Source of the DNA: Kitasatospora arboriphila
GTDB taxonomy: Bacteria; Actinomycetota; Actinomycetes; Mycobacteriales; Mycobacteriaceae
Length of the DNA: 64,000 nt
Assembly: GCF_000717275.1 (NCBI RefSeq)
Contig: NZ_JNYV01000010.1
Span: 1-64,000 of the forward strand
Direction: 5' to 3'
Shown here: positions 8,901 to 17,117 of the stretch, one piece after another
Position numbering within the stretch: position 1 is the stretch's first letter
Layout: every line of letters starts with the position of its first letter
Program-made: the position numbers and the translations under genes
The notes under the pieces: generated by a model
What the model was told of the DNA's origin: nothing
What the model saw: only the letters and a program-made list of their open reading frames with translations
Databases searched by the model: none

Positions 8901-9320
8901 CTAGGCGAGTTCTTGTCGCAGAATGACCTCGGCAGGTTCGCCCGGCAGCAGTAGGACGCCACTGTCCACGTAGCCACGGCGGCGGTAGAAGTGCCGCGCT
9001 GATTCATCAGATCTCGTCGAAGTCATTGCGACACTGTGGCCGTCCGCGCGCACGATGTCCTCCCATACGTCGACCAGATCGCCGCCGAGCCCGCAGTCCC
9101 TATTGTCCTCGAGGACGAACAGCATGTTCATGAACGGGATCTCGTCCCAGAAGAGCCCCCACCGTAACCATCCGAGCAATCCAGACGATTGCTCGACGAC
9201 CAGCACTTGCGCGGCTTCGACCCGAGCACGAAGCACCTCAGTCCGAACATGGCGGTCGTGCGCGGCCAGGAAATCGAGGTCGTCGGCTGTTGCACGCCGG
9301 ATTGTGGACTGGTCCGACAT
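8901..9320 (-). CDS. GNAT-family N-acetyltransferase
   Basis: About 140 aa from the start reading MSDQSTIRRATADDLDFLAA; longer upstream frames are open but lack the fold. Typical GNAT elements are visible: the N-terminal beta strand, the acetyl-CoA pyrophosphate-binding region (NRDCGLGGDLVDVWEDI) and the late MTSTRSDESARHFYRRRGY motif. It would move an acetyl group from acetyl-CoA to an amine, substrate unknown. It stands alone between the transfer operon and the relaxase. Confidence 0.85.
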   Translation of the reverse strand: MSDQSTIRRATADDLDFLAAHDRHVRTEVLRARVEAAQVLVVEQSSGLLGWLRWGLFWDEIPFMNMLFVLEDNRDCGLGGDLVDVWEDIVRADGHSVAMTSTRSDESARHFYRRRGYVDSGVLLLPGEPAEVILRQELA

Positions 9321-9442
9321 GACGTGATGATCGCATACGCCCATCGCGAGAAACCCAGCGCCGCGACGGGGCCAGCCTGCCGCGTCGACCATGCCCCATG
9401 GTCGTCGTTCACGTACTTAAAGACATGCCCTAGCGGTGCAAT

Positions 9443-11482
9443 TCATCTGCTGTAGTCGTCGCGTTCTGGCGGCCGTTGGTAGTGATCCCGGTTTGCTGGC
9501 GGCGCCTGTGGTGCGGGCGAGCTCGGACGCTGTGTGCTGGCAGGGCCGGCGGCAGCTGCGGCGAGGTTCGCGCGGACCCGTTCGCTGTCCGCATCGGCAG
9601 CGATGGTGTCGAACTTCGCCGACGCCGCAGCGGTAGCAGCGGCGAGTTCACGGGCTCGCTGAGCATGACCCTCTGCTTCGAGGGCGGCGCTGATGGCCCG
9701 CGAGGTAGCGGCGAGTTGGGAGAACACCGCCATCCACAGGTAGCGGGGATCATCACCACTAGCGGCGAGCATCATCGCCGCGACCCGGCGCATCGACGCG
9801 CCGGGGTTGTCTGACCGTGCCTGGGCGGGGGAGCGGTGGTCCCCGGCCGCAGCCGAGAGTGCATCGGCCATCCGCGCGAGCTCGGCCGGGCGGTCACCCT
9901 CGACAGTGGTGGACCAGGCTGACATCGCCGCCGCGGTGTCGTGGGCCGCGCGTGCCCATGTCGCCGTTCCTCGCCGCTCGCCTGAGTCGCCCAGCTTGTT
10001 CACCTGCTGTTGCCACCGGCGGGCGCTGCGGGCCGCTGCAGCCCACCCTTTTGCCTCGGCCGACGCCTGCGCATTGCGTGCGGCGTCCGGTGCCACCCGC
10101 GCCCACGCCTTGACCGTCATCGACCCCTCAGGGCCGTACGTTCCCATCGGTGGCCACTGCCGGCGCAGCTCCGACAACGTCAATGCGTTGTCGAGTTTGC
10201 CGCCGCCGTGCCACACCGGGTGTCCGTCGCGGTCGCTGTACATGTGCGAGGGCAACGCAGCGGAATAGCCGGTGACCTTGTCGGTGGTTCCTGGCGCGTA
10301 CCGGGGCCGCAACAACACGCCTTTGTCGCGGGCGGCCTGGATGAAGTCTCGCTCGGTCGAGGCGCCCTTGGCTGCCGTCAGCAACGTCACTCGCAGTTGC
10401 TCACGGGCCTGCTTAAACGACATCCCCGCCCGCGCTTGTTCCGCAGCTGCGGGCATCGCAGCGGCGGTCGGGTCGATGGTCTCGCGTTGATGGTGGGCCC
10501 ATGCACTGACCGCGTCGGCGCGAGCTCCGGGATCAGGCGCCGACCACCGTTCCCGGAGCCGGGGCAACGTCAGATCGTTGCCGAGTTTGCCTCCGCCATG
10601 CCACACCGGATCGCCATCGCGAGTGGCGTAGTCGGCCGTGGGCAACGCCACCGAGTACCCGACCACGTCGGTCTTCGAGCCCGCTCTGTATCGGGGCCGC
10701 ACCAACAAACCATGTGCCCGCGCCAGGCGCACAAACTCCGCTTCGGACTCGGCGGCTCCGGCCACCGCGCGTACCCGCCTGGCCAGCGTCGCCTTCGCCG
10801 TTTCCCGCCGGCCCGTGCGTGCGGCGATCTCTTCCTGCGCGGGGGAGCGGCCCGGTTCGGTCAGCTTGGCTGCCCGCCCGGTCGTGACCCGCAAACCGAA
10901 CTCGACTTCCAGGTCACGGCACGCCTTTTGGGTGCGCGTGTAGTCCTGCCACAGGTTCGCTTTCGTGCCGTCTTCACGCACCGTGGACGCCGCGATGTGG
11001 ATGTGGTCGTTGCCGCGTTCAGACAGGCCGTGGCGCACCGCGACCCACCGCACCGGTGGCCGTGGATCACCCGGCACATCGAGTTCCATCATCTCCATGA
11101 ACCGACCGGCGATCTTCTCCCACTGCTCATCTGACAGCGGCGCTTCCTCGGTGTGCAGCGACAGCGAGCAGTGCCACACGTTCTCCACACTGGTGGCCTT
11201 CTCCACGGCCATCGTCGCGGTCATTCCCTGCGCCCGCAGCGCCGCCGCCGCCTTCTTCGACACCGTCGTGACTTCCACCCCGAAGGCTTTACGGGCACTG
11301 TCGAGTTCGCGGGCCAACATCAACGCGCTATCGCGGCTCAACTGCCCCTCGGGAGCGAACAGCATCATCACATCGCTGCCCCCCACCACATGGGGGTTGG
11401 TGTGCTCGTTGGCCTTGCCCGGGCCGGCCAAATAGACCAGGAGCCCACCGACCTTCGCACCTTTGGTGACGTTCGAGTTCAC
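9443..11482 (-). CDS. Relaxase/mobilisation nuclease (MOB type)
   Basis: 679 aa. The N-terminal third has the actinobacterial relaxase features: a possible catalytic Tyr17 in LLVYLAGPGKANEHTNPH, WHCSLSLH near 103-110, and the metal-binding histidines in RHGLSERGNDHIHIA (H151, H160, H162). It would nick oriT, attach to the 5' end and pilot the strand. The C-terminal half carries two copies of a module (VRPRYRAGSKTDVVGYSVAL and LRPRYAPGTTDKVTGYSAAL, each followed by DGxPVWHGGGKL) that may help bind DNA. Its start overlaps the mobC stop, so the pair is one operon. Confidence 0.9.
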   Translation of the reverse strand: MNSNVTKGAKVGGLLVYLAGPGKANEHTNPHVVGGSDVMMLFAPEGQLSRDSALMLARELDSARKAFGVEVTTVSKKAAAALRAQGMTATMAVEKATSVENVWHCSLSLHTEEAPLSDEQWEKIAGRFMEMMELDVPGDPRPPVRWVAVRHGLSERGNDHIHIAASTVREDGTKANLWQDYTRTQKACRDLEVEFGLRVTTGRAAKLTEPGRSPAQEEIAARTGRRETAKATLARRVRAVAGAAESEAEFVRLARAHGLLVRPRYRAGSKTDVVGYSVALPTADYATRDGDPVWHGGGKLGNDLTLPRLRERWSAPDPGARADAVSAWAHHQRETIDPTAAAMPAAAEQARAGMSFKQAREQLRVTLLTAAKGASTERDFIQAARDKGVLLRPRYAPGTTDKVTGYSAALPSHMYSDRDGHPVWHGGGKLDNALTLSELRRQWPPMGTYGPEGSMTVKAWARVAPDAARNAQASAEAKGWAAAARSARRWQQQVNKLGDSGERRGTATWARAAHDTAAAMSAWSTTVEGDRPAELARMADALSAAAGDHRSPAQARSDNPGASMRRVAAMMLAASGDDPRYLWMAVFSQLAATSRAISAALEAEGHAQRARELAAATAAASAKFDTIAADADSERVRANLAAAAAGPASTQRPSSPAPQAPPANRDHYQRPPERDDYSR

Positions 11483-11856
11483 TGCTCGGTGACCGCCTCA
11501 ATCGCCGCCGACAGCCGCACCGCTGCCGCTCGCACGGCCGCCAACGTCGCGGCGCACTCCTCCTCGATCTCGCCGGTCGCGTTGGCAACCTTCGCGATCT
11601 GGTTGACATTGCGGCCCACCGCACCCAGGTACCGGCCAACCGCGAACATCTCCTCCAGCTGCGCGTGGGTCACGCGCGGAACCTGGCCCCGCTCAAAGGT
11701 CGACGACACCAGCAACCGGGGCACCGTCACGCCCCGATCAGTTGCCAACCCCTGCAGCCGCGCCGCCTCCTCGGGAGTGGTCTTGACCTCGAACCGGACC
11801 GACCGGCCGCCGGGCACATTGTGCTGACGCGCACGAAAATCACTCACCCGCGTCAC
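11479..11856 (-). CDS. MobC-like relaxosome accessory protein
   Basis: 125 aa. The start (SVRFEVKTTPEEAARLQGLA) and the later GRYLGAVGRNVNQIAKVANA segment match bacterial MobC proteins, which use a ribbon-helix-helix-like fold to bind oriT and help the relaxase open the strands. ATGA overlap with the relaxase gene. The non-coding DNA upstream of its start is the expected place for oriT. Confidence 0.88.
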   Translation of the reverse strand: MTRVSDFRARQHNVPGGRSVRFEVKTTPEEAARLQGLATDRGVTVPRLLVSSTFERGQVPRVTHAQLEEMFAVGRYLGAVGRNVNQIAKVANATGEIEEECAATLAAVRAAAVRLSAAIEAVTEQ

Positions 11857-12255
11857 CTCCTGCCCTCATGCACCGCGTCCGGTGCTTCCTGTCCCGCCAA
11901 CTCGGCGGGACCCCCCGGCTCAGCGCAGCGAACCCACCCCGTGGGGACCATCCACCAACACCGTTGATGGATGCACCGTACCGCGACTCAGGGACGGTGA
12001 CAACGATTTAGCCGTGCTAAATCCTAGCTTGCTCCGCCGGGGCAAGCCTGCAAGCATCCGCGCCAGCGGATTCCGTTGGTTTCCCACCCCGCGCCTTCGG
12101 CGCGGACACACTGCATCGCCCTTCGGGCGATTCCGCCTCTCGGCGGGTACCGCCGGACCCGGTTGTGGCGTGCGCTAAGCGCGCGTCTCCGGCCGAGTCC
12201 GTGGTGACGAAACGTCGGCTTAGGACAAGCGGGGTAGCTGCGCAGGTGGAGGGAG
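11857..12255. other. Non-coding stretch upstream of mobC, candidate oriT region
   Basis: About 400 bp without a gene. Inverted repeats are concentrated here: GTCCCGCC around a 5-base loop at 11891-11911; a perfect 8-bp pair GATTTAGC/GCTAAATC with a 3-base spacer at 12005-12023; and CTTGC/GCAAG arms at about 12028-12046. The AT-rich 8-bp pair followed by a GC-rich hairpin just outside mobC-relaxase is the usual oriT layout. The nick site cannot be placed from sequence alone. The region should also hold the divergent promoters for mobC and the rightward gene. Confidence 0.45.
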
Positions 12256-13275
12256 ATGAGGCCGCCTCCCGTCAGTGGTCGTATGGCCGTCGTCGGCGAA
12301 TGCTTGACTGTTTGGGTGAGTGACGACGGGGAGCTGTACATGGAGCGGCTTCGCCGCCAGGAGATGAGTGAGCAAGCAGCGGCGGGCGATCCGTTCTCCA
12401 CCACATCGCTGGACAAGCGGGTGCGCGTCAAGCTGTATGCGGCCTGGCGCGATCACACCGGTGCCATCTGGTGGCACCCTTCCGCGTCAAAGACATTCGG
12501 CGATGTCGAGTACACGTTCAGCAATCAGGTCAGCAACATGATCGAGAACTCACTCGGCCAATCAGACGTGCGCCCAAGCGAGATCCCCGAGCACGGGATC
12601 CAGACGTGGACGCTGTCCGACGCCGTCGTGCTCTCTGTACTCGAGGCCCAGCACCGGGTGCTGCGCGCCGAGTATGAGAACGCACTCAAGGCTGCAACCA
12701 AGGCCGGCGAGGAGGGGACCAAGGACGTCATCAATCCCGATGGTGAAGCGACGAGCCCCGAGGCATTTCGGCGGCGGGTCAACGACATCTTCGATGCGCA
12801 CGGCGTTGCGTTCGCACTGACAGCGACGAGTCAGATCATCAGCCGCAACTCGGAGGTTCTGCACCACAACGTCATCACTCCAACACTGAATCTGCTGCAC
12901 GGCCGCCCGGAGTTCGCGGTCGCAGAGGGCACCTATCTCAAAGCACTGAAGGAGATTCGTAACGGTGATGGCGGCGATGCCATCACCGACGCCGGCACCG
13001 CACTGCAAGATGCCCTGACCGCGTTGGGCTATTCCGGCAGCACCCTGGGCGAGCAGATGAAAGCTGTGAAGTTCTCGGGCGTTCTGACCGGTCCCGACAG
13101 CCCCCTGAGCGCCGCCGTACTCAAGATCGGGGACTGGATTGCTTCACGCCGCAATCACGGTGAAGCACACAAGGGCGACGCTGACGCCAGCCTCGACGAC
13201 GCATGGTTCATCGTCCACACGGTCGGCGCGCTGATCGTGTACCTCGCCGACCGCCACAGATCGCCGGGGCCGTAG
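12256..13275 (+). CDS. Abortive-infection-like protein
   Basis: 339 aa; the ATG at 12256 has GGAGGGAG close by, and several internal ATGs (e.g. 12340) are alternatives. The middle is helical. The C-terminal region (AVLKIGDWIASRRNHGEAHK, DDAWFIVHTVGALIVYLADR) resembles the Abi C-terminal domain of abortive infection proteins, with its R-N-x-x-x-x-AH motif. That assignment is by pattern only. A phage- or plasmid-defence role would suit the position next to toxin-antitoxin genes. Confidence 0.55.
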   Translation: MRPPPVSGRMAVVGECLTVWVSDDGELYMERLRRQEMSEQAAAGDPFSTTSLDKRVRVKLYAAWRDHTGAIWWHPSASKTFGDVEYTFSNQVSNMIENSLGQSDVRPSEIPEHGIQTWTLSDAVVLSVLEAQHRVLRAEYENALKAATKAGEEGTKDVINPDGEATSPEAFRRRVNDIFDAHGVAFALTATSQIISRNSEVLHHNVITPTLNLLHGRPEFAVAEGTYLKALKEIRNGDGGDAITDAGTALQDALTALGYSGSTLGEQMKAVKFSGVLTGPDSPLSAAVLKIGDWIASRRNHGEAHKGDADASLDDAWFIVHTVGALIVYLADRHRSPGP

Positions 13276-13671
13276 TCACGGCGTGAACGTGCGGAGCCCT
13301 TCGCTGACTTTCTGCCACGGCATCTGACCACTCGACACCGACAACACGAACTGTTCGGCGGCGTCGACATCCATGGCCGCCGGCGCCGACAGATCAACCA
13401 CGTCATTGATCGCCAGGAACAACCAGGCGCTCGCCCACGCGGTGCGTTTGTTGCCATCAAGCAGCGCGTGGTTGTTGGCCAGCGAGTGCATCAACGCCGC
13501 CGCCTTGTCCCACAGGGAGGGGTAGGCGTCGAGCCCGAACGCCGTGGCTTGCGGGCGGGCAATCGCAGCCGCCAACAACCCTTCATCCCCGACAATCGGG
13601 GTGAACCCACACGCCGCCGAACCGGCCGCCAGCACAGCGAACCGATCAAGAAACACCACAGGCACGCTCAC
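13276..13671 (-). CDS. doc: Doc-type (Fic fold) toxin
   Basis: 131 aa from a GTG that overlaps the antitoxin stop (GTGA). The motif HALLDGNKRTA (H68 to A78) is that of Doc toxins, which phosphorylate EF-Tu rather than transfer AMP. The gene would stabilise the element by post-segregational killing. Its antitoxin lies directly upstream. The upstream frame to 13701 overlaps the antitoxin and is less likely. Confidence 0.85.
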   Translation of the reverse strand: MSVPVVFLDRFAVLAAGSAACGFTPIVGDEGLLAAAIARPQATAFGLDAYPSLWDKAAALMHSLANNHALLDGNKRTAWASAWLFLAINDVVDLSAPAAMDVDAAEQFVLSVSSGQMPWQKVSEGLRTFTP

Positions 13672-13865
13672 GCGAGCCGATCGTTCAACTCCGCCGACCA
13701 CGACGCAATCTGCGCGGACATCTCCACCACGCGTTCGCGGTACGCACTCGACCGCTCCATCGCCGCATCATGGACAAACGTCTTGAGCGACTCCTGACTC
13801 TTGGCCGCAGCCTCGGCGAGCAAACGGTGTTCCTCATCGGTAAAAGTGATGTTCAACGACGGCAT
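13668..13865 (-). CDS. Antitoxin of the Doc pair
   Basis: 65 aa from the start reading MPSLNITFTDEEHRLLAEAA. The short N-terminal strand followed by two helices is typical of ribbon-helix-helix antitoxins, and the acidic/polar C-terminal part would wrap the toxin. It overlaps doc by four bases, in the normal antitoxin-first order. Three spaced GGTACC boxes upstream probably serve autoregulation. Confidence 0.75.
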   Translation of the reverse strand: MPSLNITFTDEEHRLLAEAAAKSQESLKTFVHDAAMERSSAYRERVVEMSAQIASWSAELNDRLA

Positions 13866-13912
13866 CAGTGCGGCTCCCCATTCCCTTGCAGACAGCACTC
13901 TCACTACCTGGC

Positions 13913-13942
13913 GGTACCTACAATGGTACCAAACTAGGTACC
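13913..13942. promoter_or_regulatory. Triple GGTACC operator upstream of the toxin-antitoxin pair
   Basis: GGTACC occurs at 13913, 13925 and 13937, exactly 12 bp apart. The outer two form a longer inverted repeat (GGTACCTA/TAGGTACC). The array lies about 50 bp upstream of the antitoxin start. Regular spacing suggests cooperative binding of antitoxin dimers, with repression of the toxin-antitoxin operon. Confidence 0.6.
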
Positions 13943-14152
13943 GACGTGAAAGGTCGAACAGATCCGTGCTGACCCCCGCGCGCGAACCTCGTCACCGGTC
14001 ACCGTGCACCGCTACGATGACAGTGAGGGACCACCTGGTTCCTCAGGTTTGCGAACGCCTGATTTGCCGTCTGCGTGCACACACCATCCCGCCACTGGAC
14101 GGGTAATTCCAGGCTCCGTTTATGCCGTCAACGAGAGAAGAGACAAACCGTC

Positions 14153-14530
14153 ATGTCGTCATCGACTGCTATCAATTTCGAGTCCATCGAGGCTCAAGTC
14201 CGCGCCGAAGCAGAACGCAAAGTCACTGTGCTGCGCGAGATCATGAACACCCACAAGACACTGACTCACGAGCGCGATGCGTTCCTGGCCGCCGACTCCG
14301 AGCGTCTGCGCACGCTCAACACGTTGCTCACCGAAGCCAAGGCTGCCGGCTTCGACCACAAGACACTCAAACCGTTCGACGTCGACCCACTGGGCACCGC
14401 GAAACCGGCAAGCCCTCGTCGCCCTCGTCGCACCACACGACCCGCGTCCGTCGCGAACTCCGATCGCAGCGAACAACCCAGCCACGCCAGCGAGCCCACG
14501 ACAGCGGGCTCGTCACCGGCCGCAGAGTAG
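14153..14530 (+). CDS. Small helical protein, unknown function
   Basis: 125 aa from an ATG with GAGAGAAGAGA upstream. Residues 10-75 are a charged helical or coiled-coil stretch (EAQVRAEAERKVTVLREIMN, TLNTLLTEAKAAGF). The tail is basic and Ser/Pro-rich. No domain recognised. It begins a short rightward cluster of three genes. Confidence 0.55.
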   Translation: MSSSTAINFESIEAQVRAEAERKVTVLREIMNTHKTLTHERDAFLAADSERLRTLNTLLTEAKAAGFDHKTLKPFDVDPLGTAKPASPRRPRRTTRPASVANSDRSEQPSHASEPTTAGSSPAAE

Positions 14531-14536
14531 CGGGGC

Positions 14537-14719
14537 ATGTTTTACGAAAAAATGCTCATAGTCATGTGTGGTTTCGGTGCTGTCAGCGTTGTGGTTGGCC
14601 TGTTTGCTCTGCGCTGGGCCCAGGACCGCCGCGGCGCGGTGGGTTCGGTCGTGGGCGGCGCGGTGATCGTGGCCGCCACCGTGCTCGTGCTGTCGATGGG
14701 CGGGGGCACCCTGCGATGA
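14537..14719 (+). CDS. 60-residue membrane protein
   Basis: Two hydrophobic segments (MLIVMCGFGAVSVVVGLFAL and AVIVAATVLVLSMGGG) linked by a short charged loop. Six bases after the previous gene and ATGA-coupled to the next. Unknown function. Confidence 0.5.
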   Translation: MFYEKMLIVMCGFGAVSVVVGLFALRWAQDRRGAVGSVVGGAVIVAATVLVLSMGGGTLR

Positions 14720-15276
14720 GCCGGGACCGCAAACGCCGCCAAACCACGGAGCGGATGCGCCGGCGCCGCAAGCAAGCGCTGCGGGCGCACACCCCACCGG
14801 ACACGCACGGTATGTGGATCCGGGACGCTGGGTTGTTGCCCTCGGCTGGGGTGATCGTCGACTTCTCGGCCGCCGATCACCTCGACCTCGCCGGCCTAGG
14901 GCTCGTGCAACTGGGCCAGCGCGCCGATCCGGCTGCATCGATCCCCAAGCTGCACCATCTGGCCGCCGACATCTCCGATCCACATGCGGTGGCGATCAAC
15001 GGTGATGCACACCCCACCGACCACGGCCGGCAGATCATGCACGCGGTGTTCGGCGAACGACACCGCCGCGAATGGTTGACCGCGATCGGCAATCAGCATC
15101 ACGCCATGCTCACGGTCGGCGACTGCGCACGCATTCTGGCGGCGTCAACCTCTGCTGAGGTGGCCGCCGCACTCGAGGACGCATGGGTGGCGATCATTGG
15201 TGTCGTCACGTACGCCTACCCCGATGGGATCGGCTACTACCCGGCCACCAACACAGCCACCGCCAGAGAGGCGTGA
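14716..15276 (+). CDS. Conserved-looking protein of unknown function
   Basis: 186 aa starting inside the stop of the membrane protein. A highly basic N-terminus (RDRKRRQTTERMRRRRKQAL) is followed by a mixed alpha/beta region with several His (FGERHRREWLTAIGNQHHAM). No family recognised. The basic start could bind nucleic acid. Confidence 0.55.
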   Translation: MSRDRKRRQTTERMRRRRKQALRAHTPPDTHGMWIRDAGLLPSAGVIVDFSAADHLDLAGLGLVQLGQRADPAASIPKLHHLAADISDPHAVAINGDAHPTDHGRQIMHAVFGERHRREWLTAIGNQHHAMLTVGDCARILAASTSAEVAAALEDAWVAIIGVVTYAYPDGIGYYPATNTATAREA

Positions 15277-15283
15277 GGACCGG

Positions 15284-16090
15284 TCAGTCGCGGCCGGAGC
15301 CGGTTCCGTTGTCGCGGCCTGGATCTCGGCGATAGTGCGCCGGCGGCCGGTACGAGGTCGACGAGGGGCCTTGTCCGGTCGTCGGGCGGGTGGCCGCACG
15401 TCGAGGATTGGTGGGGTGATCGCGGGTGGCGAACCGGGCGGCCGCCCGGGCTGCTTCGTTGACGTCGGTCACTGCCGGCGACGGTGTGGGCCGGTCGATC
15501 ATGATGCGCGCAAAGACAGGGGTGAGCTCGTGGTGGTGGGGCGTGTGCTCACCGAGGTCGGGAACCGAAAACCTGGACTGCTGGTTCCATAGCCGCGGGT
15601 CGATCGCCTCGAAGTCGAACGCGTACGCAGTCTTTTCAGCGAGCTGGGCGACGAACAGTTTCCCTACCCGGCCGTTGCCCTCACGGAAGCCGTGCGCGAA
15701 GTTGATGTTGGCGTACACACGGGCCGCTTGGTCAGCGAACTCCTCGGCCGACAGTTGCGGCCAGGGAACCTCTTTCACCACACGTTCGGCGTCCCGGAGG
15801 TACACCGGGATGCGGTTGACGTCGGCGAACGCCACGCCGTCTTTGGACATCGGCACCTGCCGGAACTCCCCGGCCCACTCGTACACCTCACCGAACACAT
15901 GCTGGTGCAGTGCTTGCAGGTGGGCGGCATCGAAGGTGTGGGGTACCTCGATCACGCCGTCGAGGATGTCGCGCACTGCTGCGGAGGTCAGCACGTGCTC
16001 GGCGGCCGCGAGCTTGCCCGCATCGGTGATGCCCAGTTTGTTGGCCAGCACAGTTGTGCCCGGCCAAAAGTAGTCGTCCCAGGACCTCAC
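15284..16090 (-). CDS. Fic-domain toxin (VbhT-like)
   Basis: About 268 aa from the GTG at 16090. The Fic motif HGFREGNGRVGK lies at 133-144; the last position is Lys instead of the usual Arg (HxFx[D/E]GNGRxxR). Fic enzymes transfer AMP to target proteins. The flap (FRQVPMSKDGVAF) and the C-terminal 80 disordered Arg/Pro/Thr-rich residues are visible. Two VbhA-like antitoxin genes lie directly upstream, so this is a class I Fic toxin-antitoxin unit. The related VbhT of Bartonella is also plasmid-borne and linked to conjugation. Confidence 0.85.
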   Translation of the reverse strand: MRSWDDYFWPGTTVLANKLGITDAGKLAAAEHVLTSAAVRDILDGVIEVPHTFDAAHLQALHQHVFGEVYEWAGEFRQVPMSKDGVAFADVNRIPVYLRDAERVVKEVPWPQLSAEEFADQAARVYANINFAHGFREGNGRVGKLFVAQLAEKTAYAFDFEAIDPRLWNQQSRFSVPDLGEHTPHHHELTPVFARIMIDRPTPSPAVTDVNEAARAAARFATRDHPTNPRRAATRPTTGQGPSSTSYRPPAHYRRDPGRDNGTGSGRD

Positions 16091-16121
16091 CGATCCGCGC
16101 CCCCTGCCTACCCGTACGAGG

Positions 16122-16361
16122 TCAGGCGTCCGGAAATCGAGCGTCCACACGCTCCAAACCGCGCCGCACGTATTCGGCGCGGTCAATGTCCCCACGAGTC
16201 AGCGCGGTCAGATCCGCGACGTCGTCGCGGTCAGGGTTCCACCCTTCCATCACGTGGTTGGCGATGTTGTTGTGCACATTCCACTTCTGCTGCTCGGTCA
16301 GACCGGCGAACAGATCGGGGTAGCGCACAGCCCAGCCGGGTTCCTCGGTCATGACAGACAT
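16122..16361 (-). CDS. VbhA-like antitoxin, copy 1 (next to fic)
   Basis: 79 aa with GAGGAGAAATACG before the ATG. The VbhA pattern is clear: WAVRYPDLFAGLTEQQKWNV, then HVMEGWNPDRDDVADLTALT. Class I antitoxins insert a [S/T]xxxE[G/N] helix into the Fic ATP site; here the first position is Asn (NHVMEG). It is 59% or so identical by eye to the next copy, including the leader DNA, so the pair arose by tandem duplication. Confidence 0.8.
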   Translation of the reverse strand: MSVMTEEPGWAVRYPDLFAGLTEQQKWNVHNNIANHVMEGWNPDRDDVADLTALTRGDIDRAEYVRRGLERVDARFPDA

Positions 16362-16372
16362 CGTATTTCTCC

Positions 16373-16618
16373 TCAGGTGGTGGTCGGTGGGTTCGACGAT
16401 GCTTGTGCATCCAGGGCGGCGCGGCCGCGTCGCACGAACTCTTCGAGGGTGATGAGACCGCGGGTCAGGGCGATCAGGTCAGCGACGTTGTCGCGGGTCG
16501 GTTCCCACCCTTCCATCTCGTTGCTGGCGATCGTGTTGTGCACCGACCACTTCTGTTCGATCGTCAGCTCGGCGAACAGGTCGGGGTAGCGCACTGCCCA
16601 TTCGGGTTCCTGAGTCAT
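16373..16618 (-). CDS. VbhA-like antitoxin, copy 2
   Basis: 81 aa, paralogue of copy 1 (WAVRYPDLFAELTIEQKWSV). It keeps the canonical inhibitory motif SNEMEG, with Ser at the position that is Asn in copy 1. The preceding DNA (ATTTCTCCTCAGGTGG on the plus strand) repeats that of copy 1. It may be the stronger inhibitor, or it may serve a different Fic protein of the host. Confidence 0.8.
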   Translation of the reverse strand: MTQEPEWAVRYPDLFAELTIEQKWSVHNTIASNEMEGWEPTRDNVADLIALTRGLITLEEFVRRGRAALDAQASSNPPTTT

Positions 16619-16658
16619 GGCGGCATCATTTCTCCTCAGGTGGGGCAGCGGTAGTCAT

Positions 16659-16877
16659 TTATGGGGTGGCGCGTGCGCGGATCGCAGCGACCAGCGTGGC
16701 CACTTCCTGGTCGCCGGTGCTTTCTCCCCGTGAGATCCGGCGTATCGCGGCGCGGTCATCGTCAGTGAGCGGCATGCCGTCCATGTCGTGGCCAGCCTCA
16801 AACGGCAGCGAGGATCTGCTCCTCGGTGCGGGCGACAATCTGCTCTGCGGTCGGACGTGGGTTCGGCGATGTGTCAT
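16659..16877 (-). CDS. Small protein upstream of the VbhA pair (start uncertain)
   Basis: Up to 72 aa. The ATG at 16877 has a good GAAGGAG, but the first 30 codons look poor in this frame. The overlapping +1 frame reads TAEQIVARTEEQILAAV and then stops, which looks more gene-like. The better part begins near the ATG at 16775 (MPLTDDDRAAIRRISRGEST). Either two short genes overlap here or one has been frameshifted. Confidence 0.35.
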   Translation of the reverse strand: MTHRRTHVRPQSRLSPAPRSRSSLPFEAGHDMDGMPLTDDDRAAIRRISRGESTGDQEVATLVAAIRARATP

Positions 16878-16907
16878 CGCGTCGGCTCCTTCGCGCGGTG
16901 GGTCTGG

Positions 16908-17117
16908 TCAGAACAGGACGTGTTGGGCGTCGGCGGCCGCGGTGTCGGTGAGGTGCTCGTAGGCGGCGGCCATGCGTTCGACGGCGGCGAGGGGTTCCTC
17001 GAGCTCTGCGGCGATCTGTTCCCAGCTCATGCCTTCGTCGTAGTGCATGTGCCAGGCCATCTTGTGTAGATCCTCGGCCCGCAACACCGGACCTCCTCGC
17101 ATGTGGTGGCCGTTCAT
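16908..17117 (-). CDS. Small helix-turn-helix-like protein
   Basis: 69 aa from the ATG that overlaps the upstream stop (ATGA). The segment MHYDEGMSWEQIAAELEEPL has the pattern of a helix-turn-helix. No family recognised; a small DNA-binding or adaptor protein is inference. Confidence 0.6.
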   Translation of the reverse strand: MNGHHMRGGPVLRAEDLHKMAWHMHYDEGMSWEQIAAELEEPLAAVERMAAAYEHLTDTAAADAQHVLF

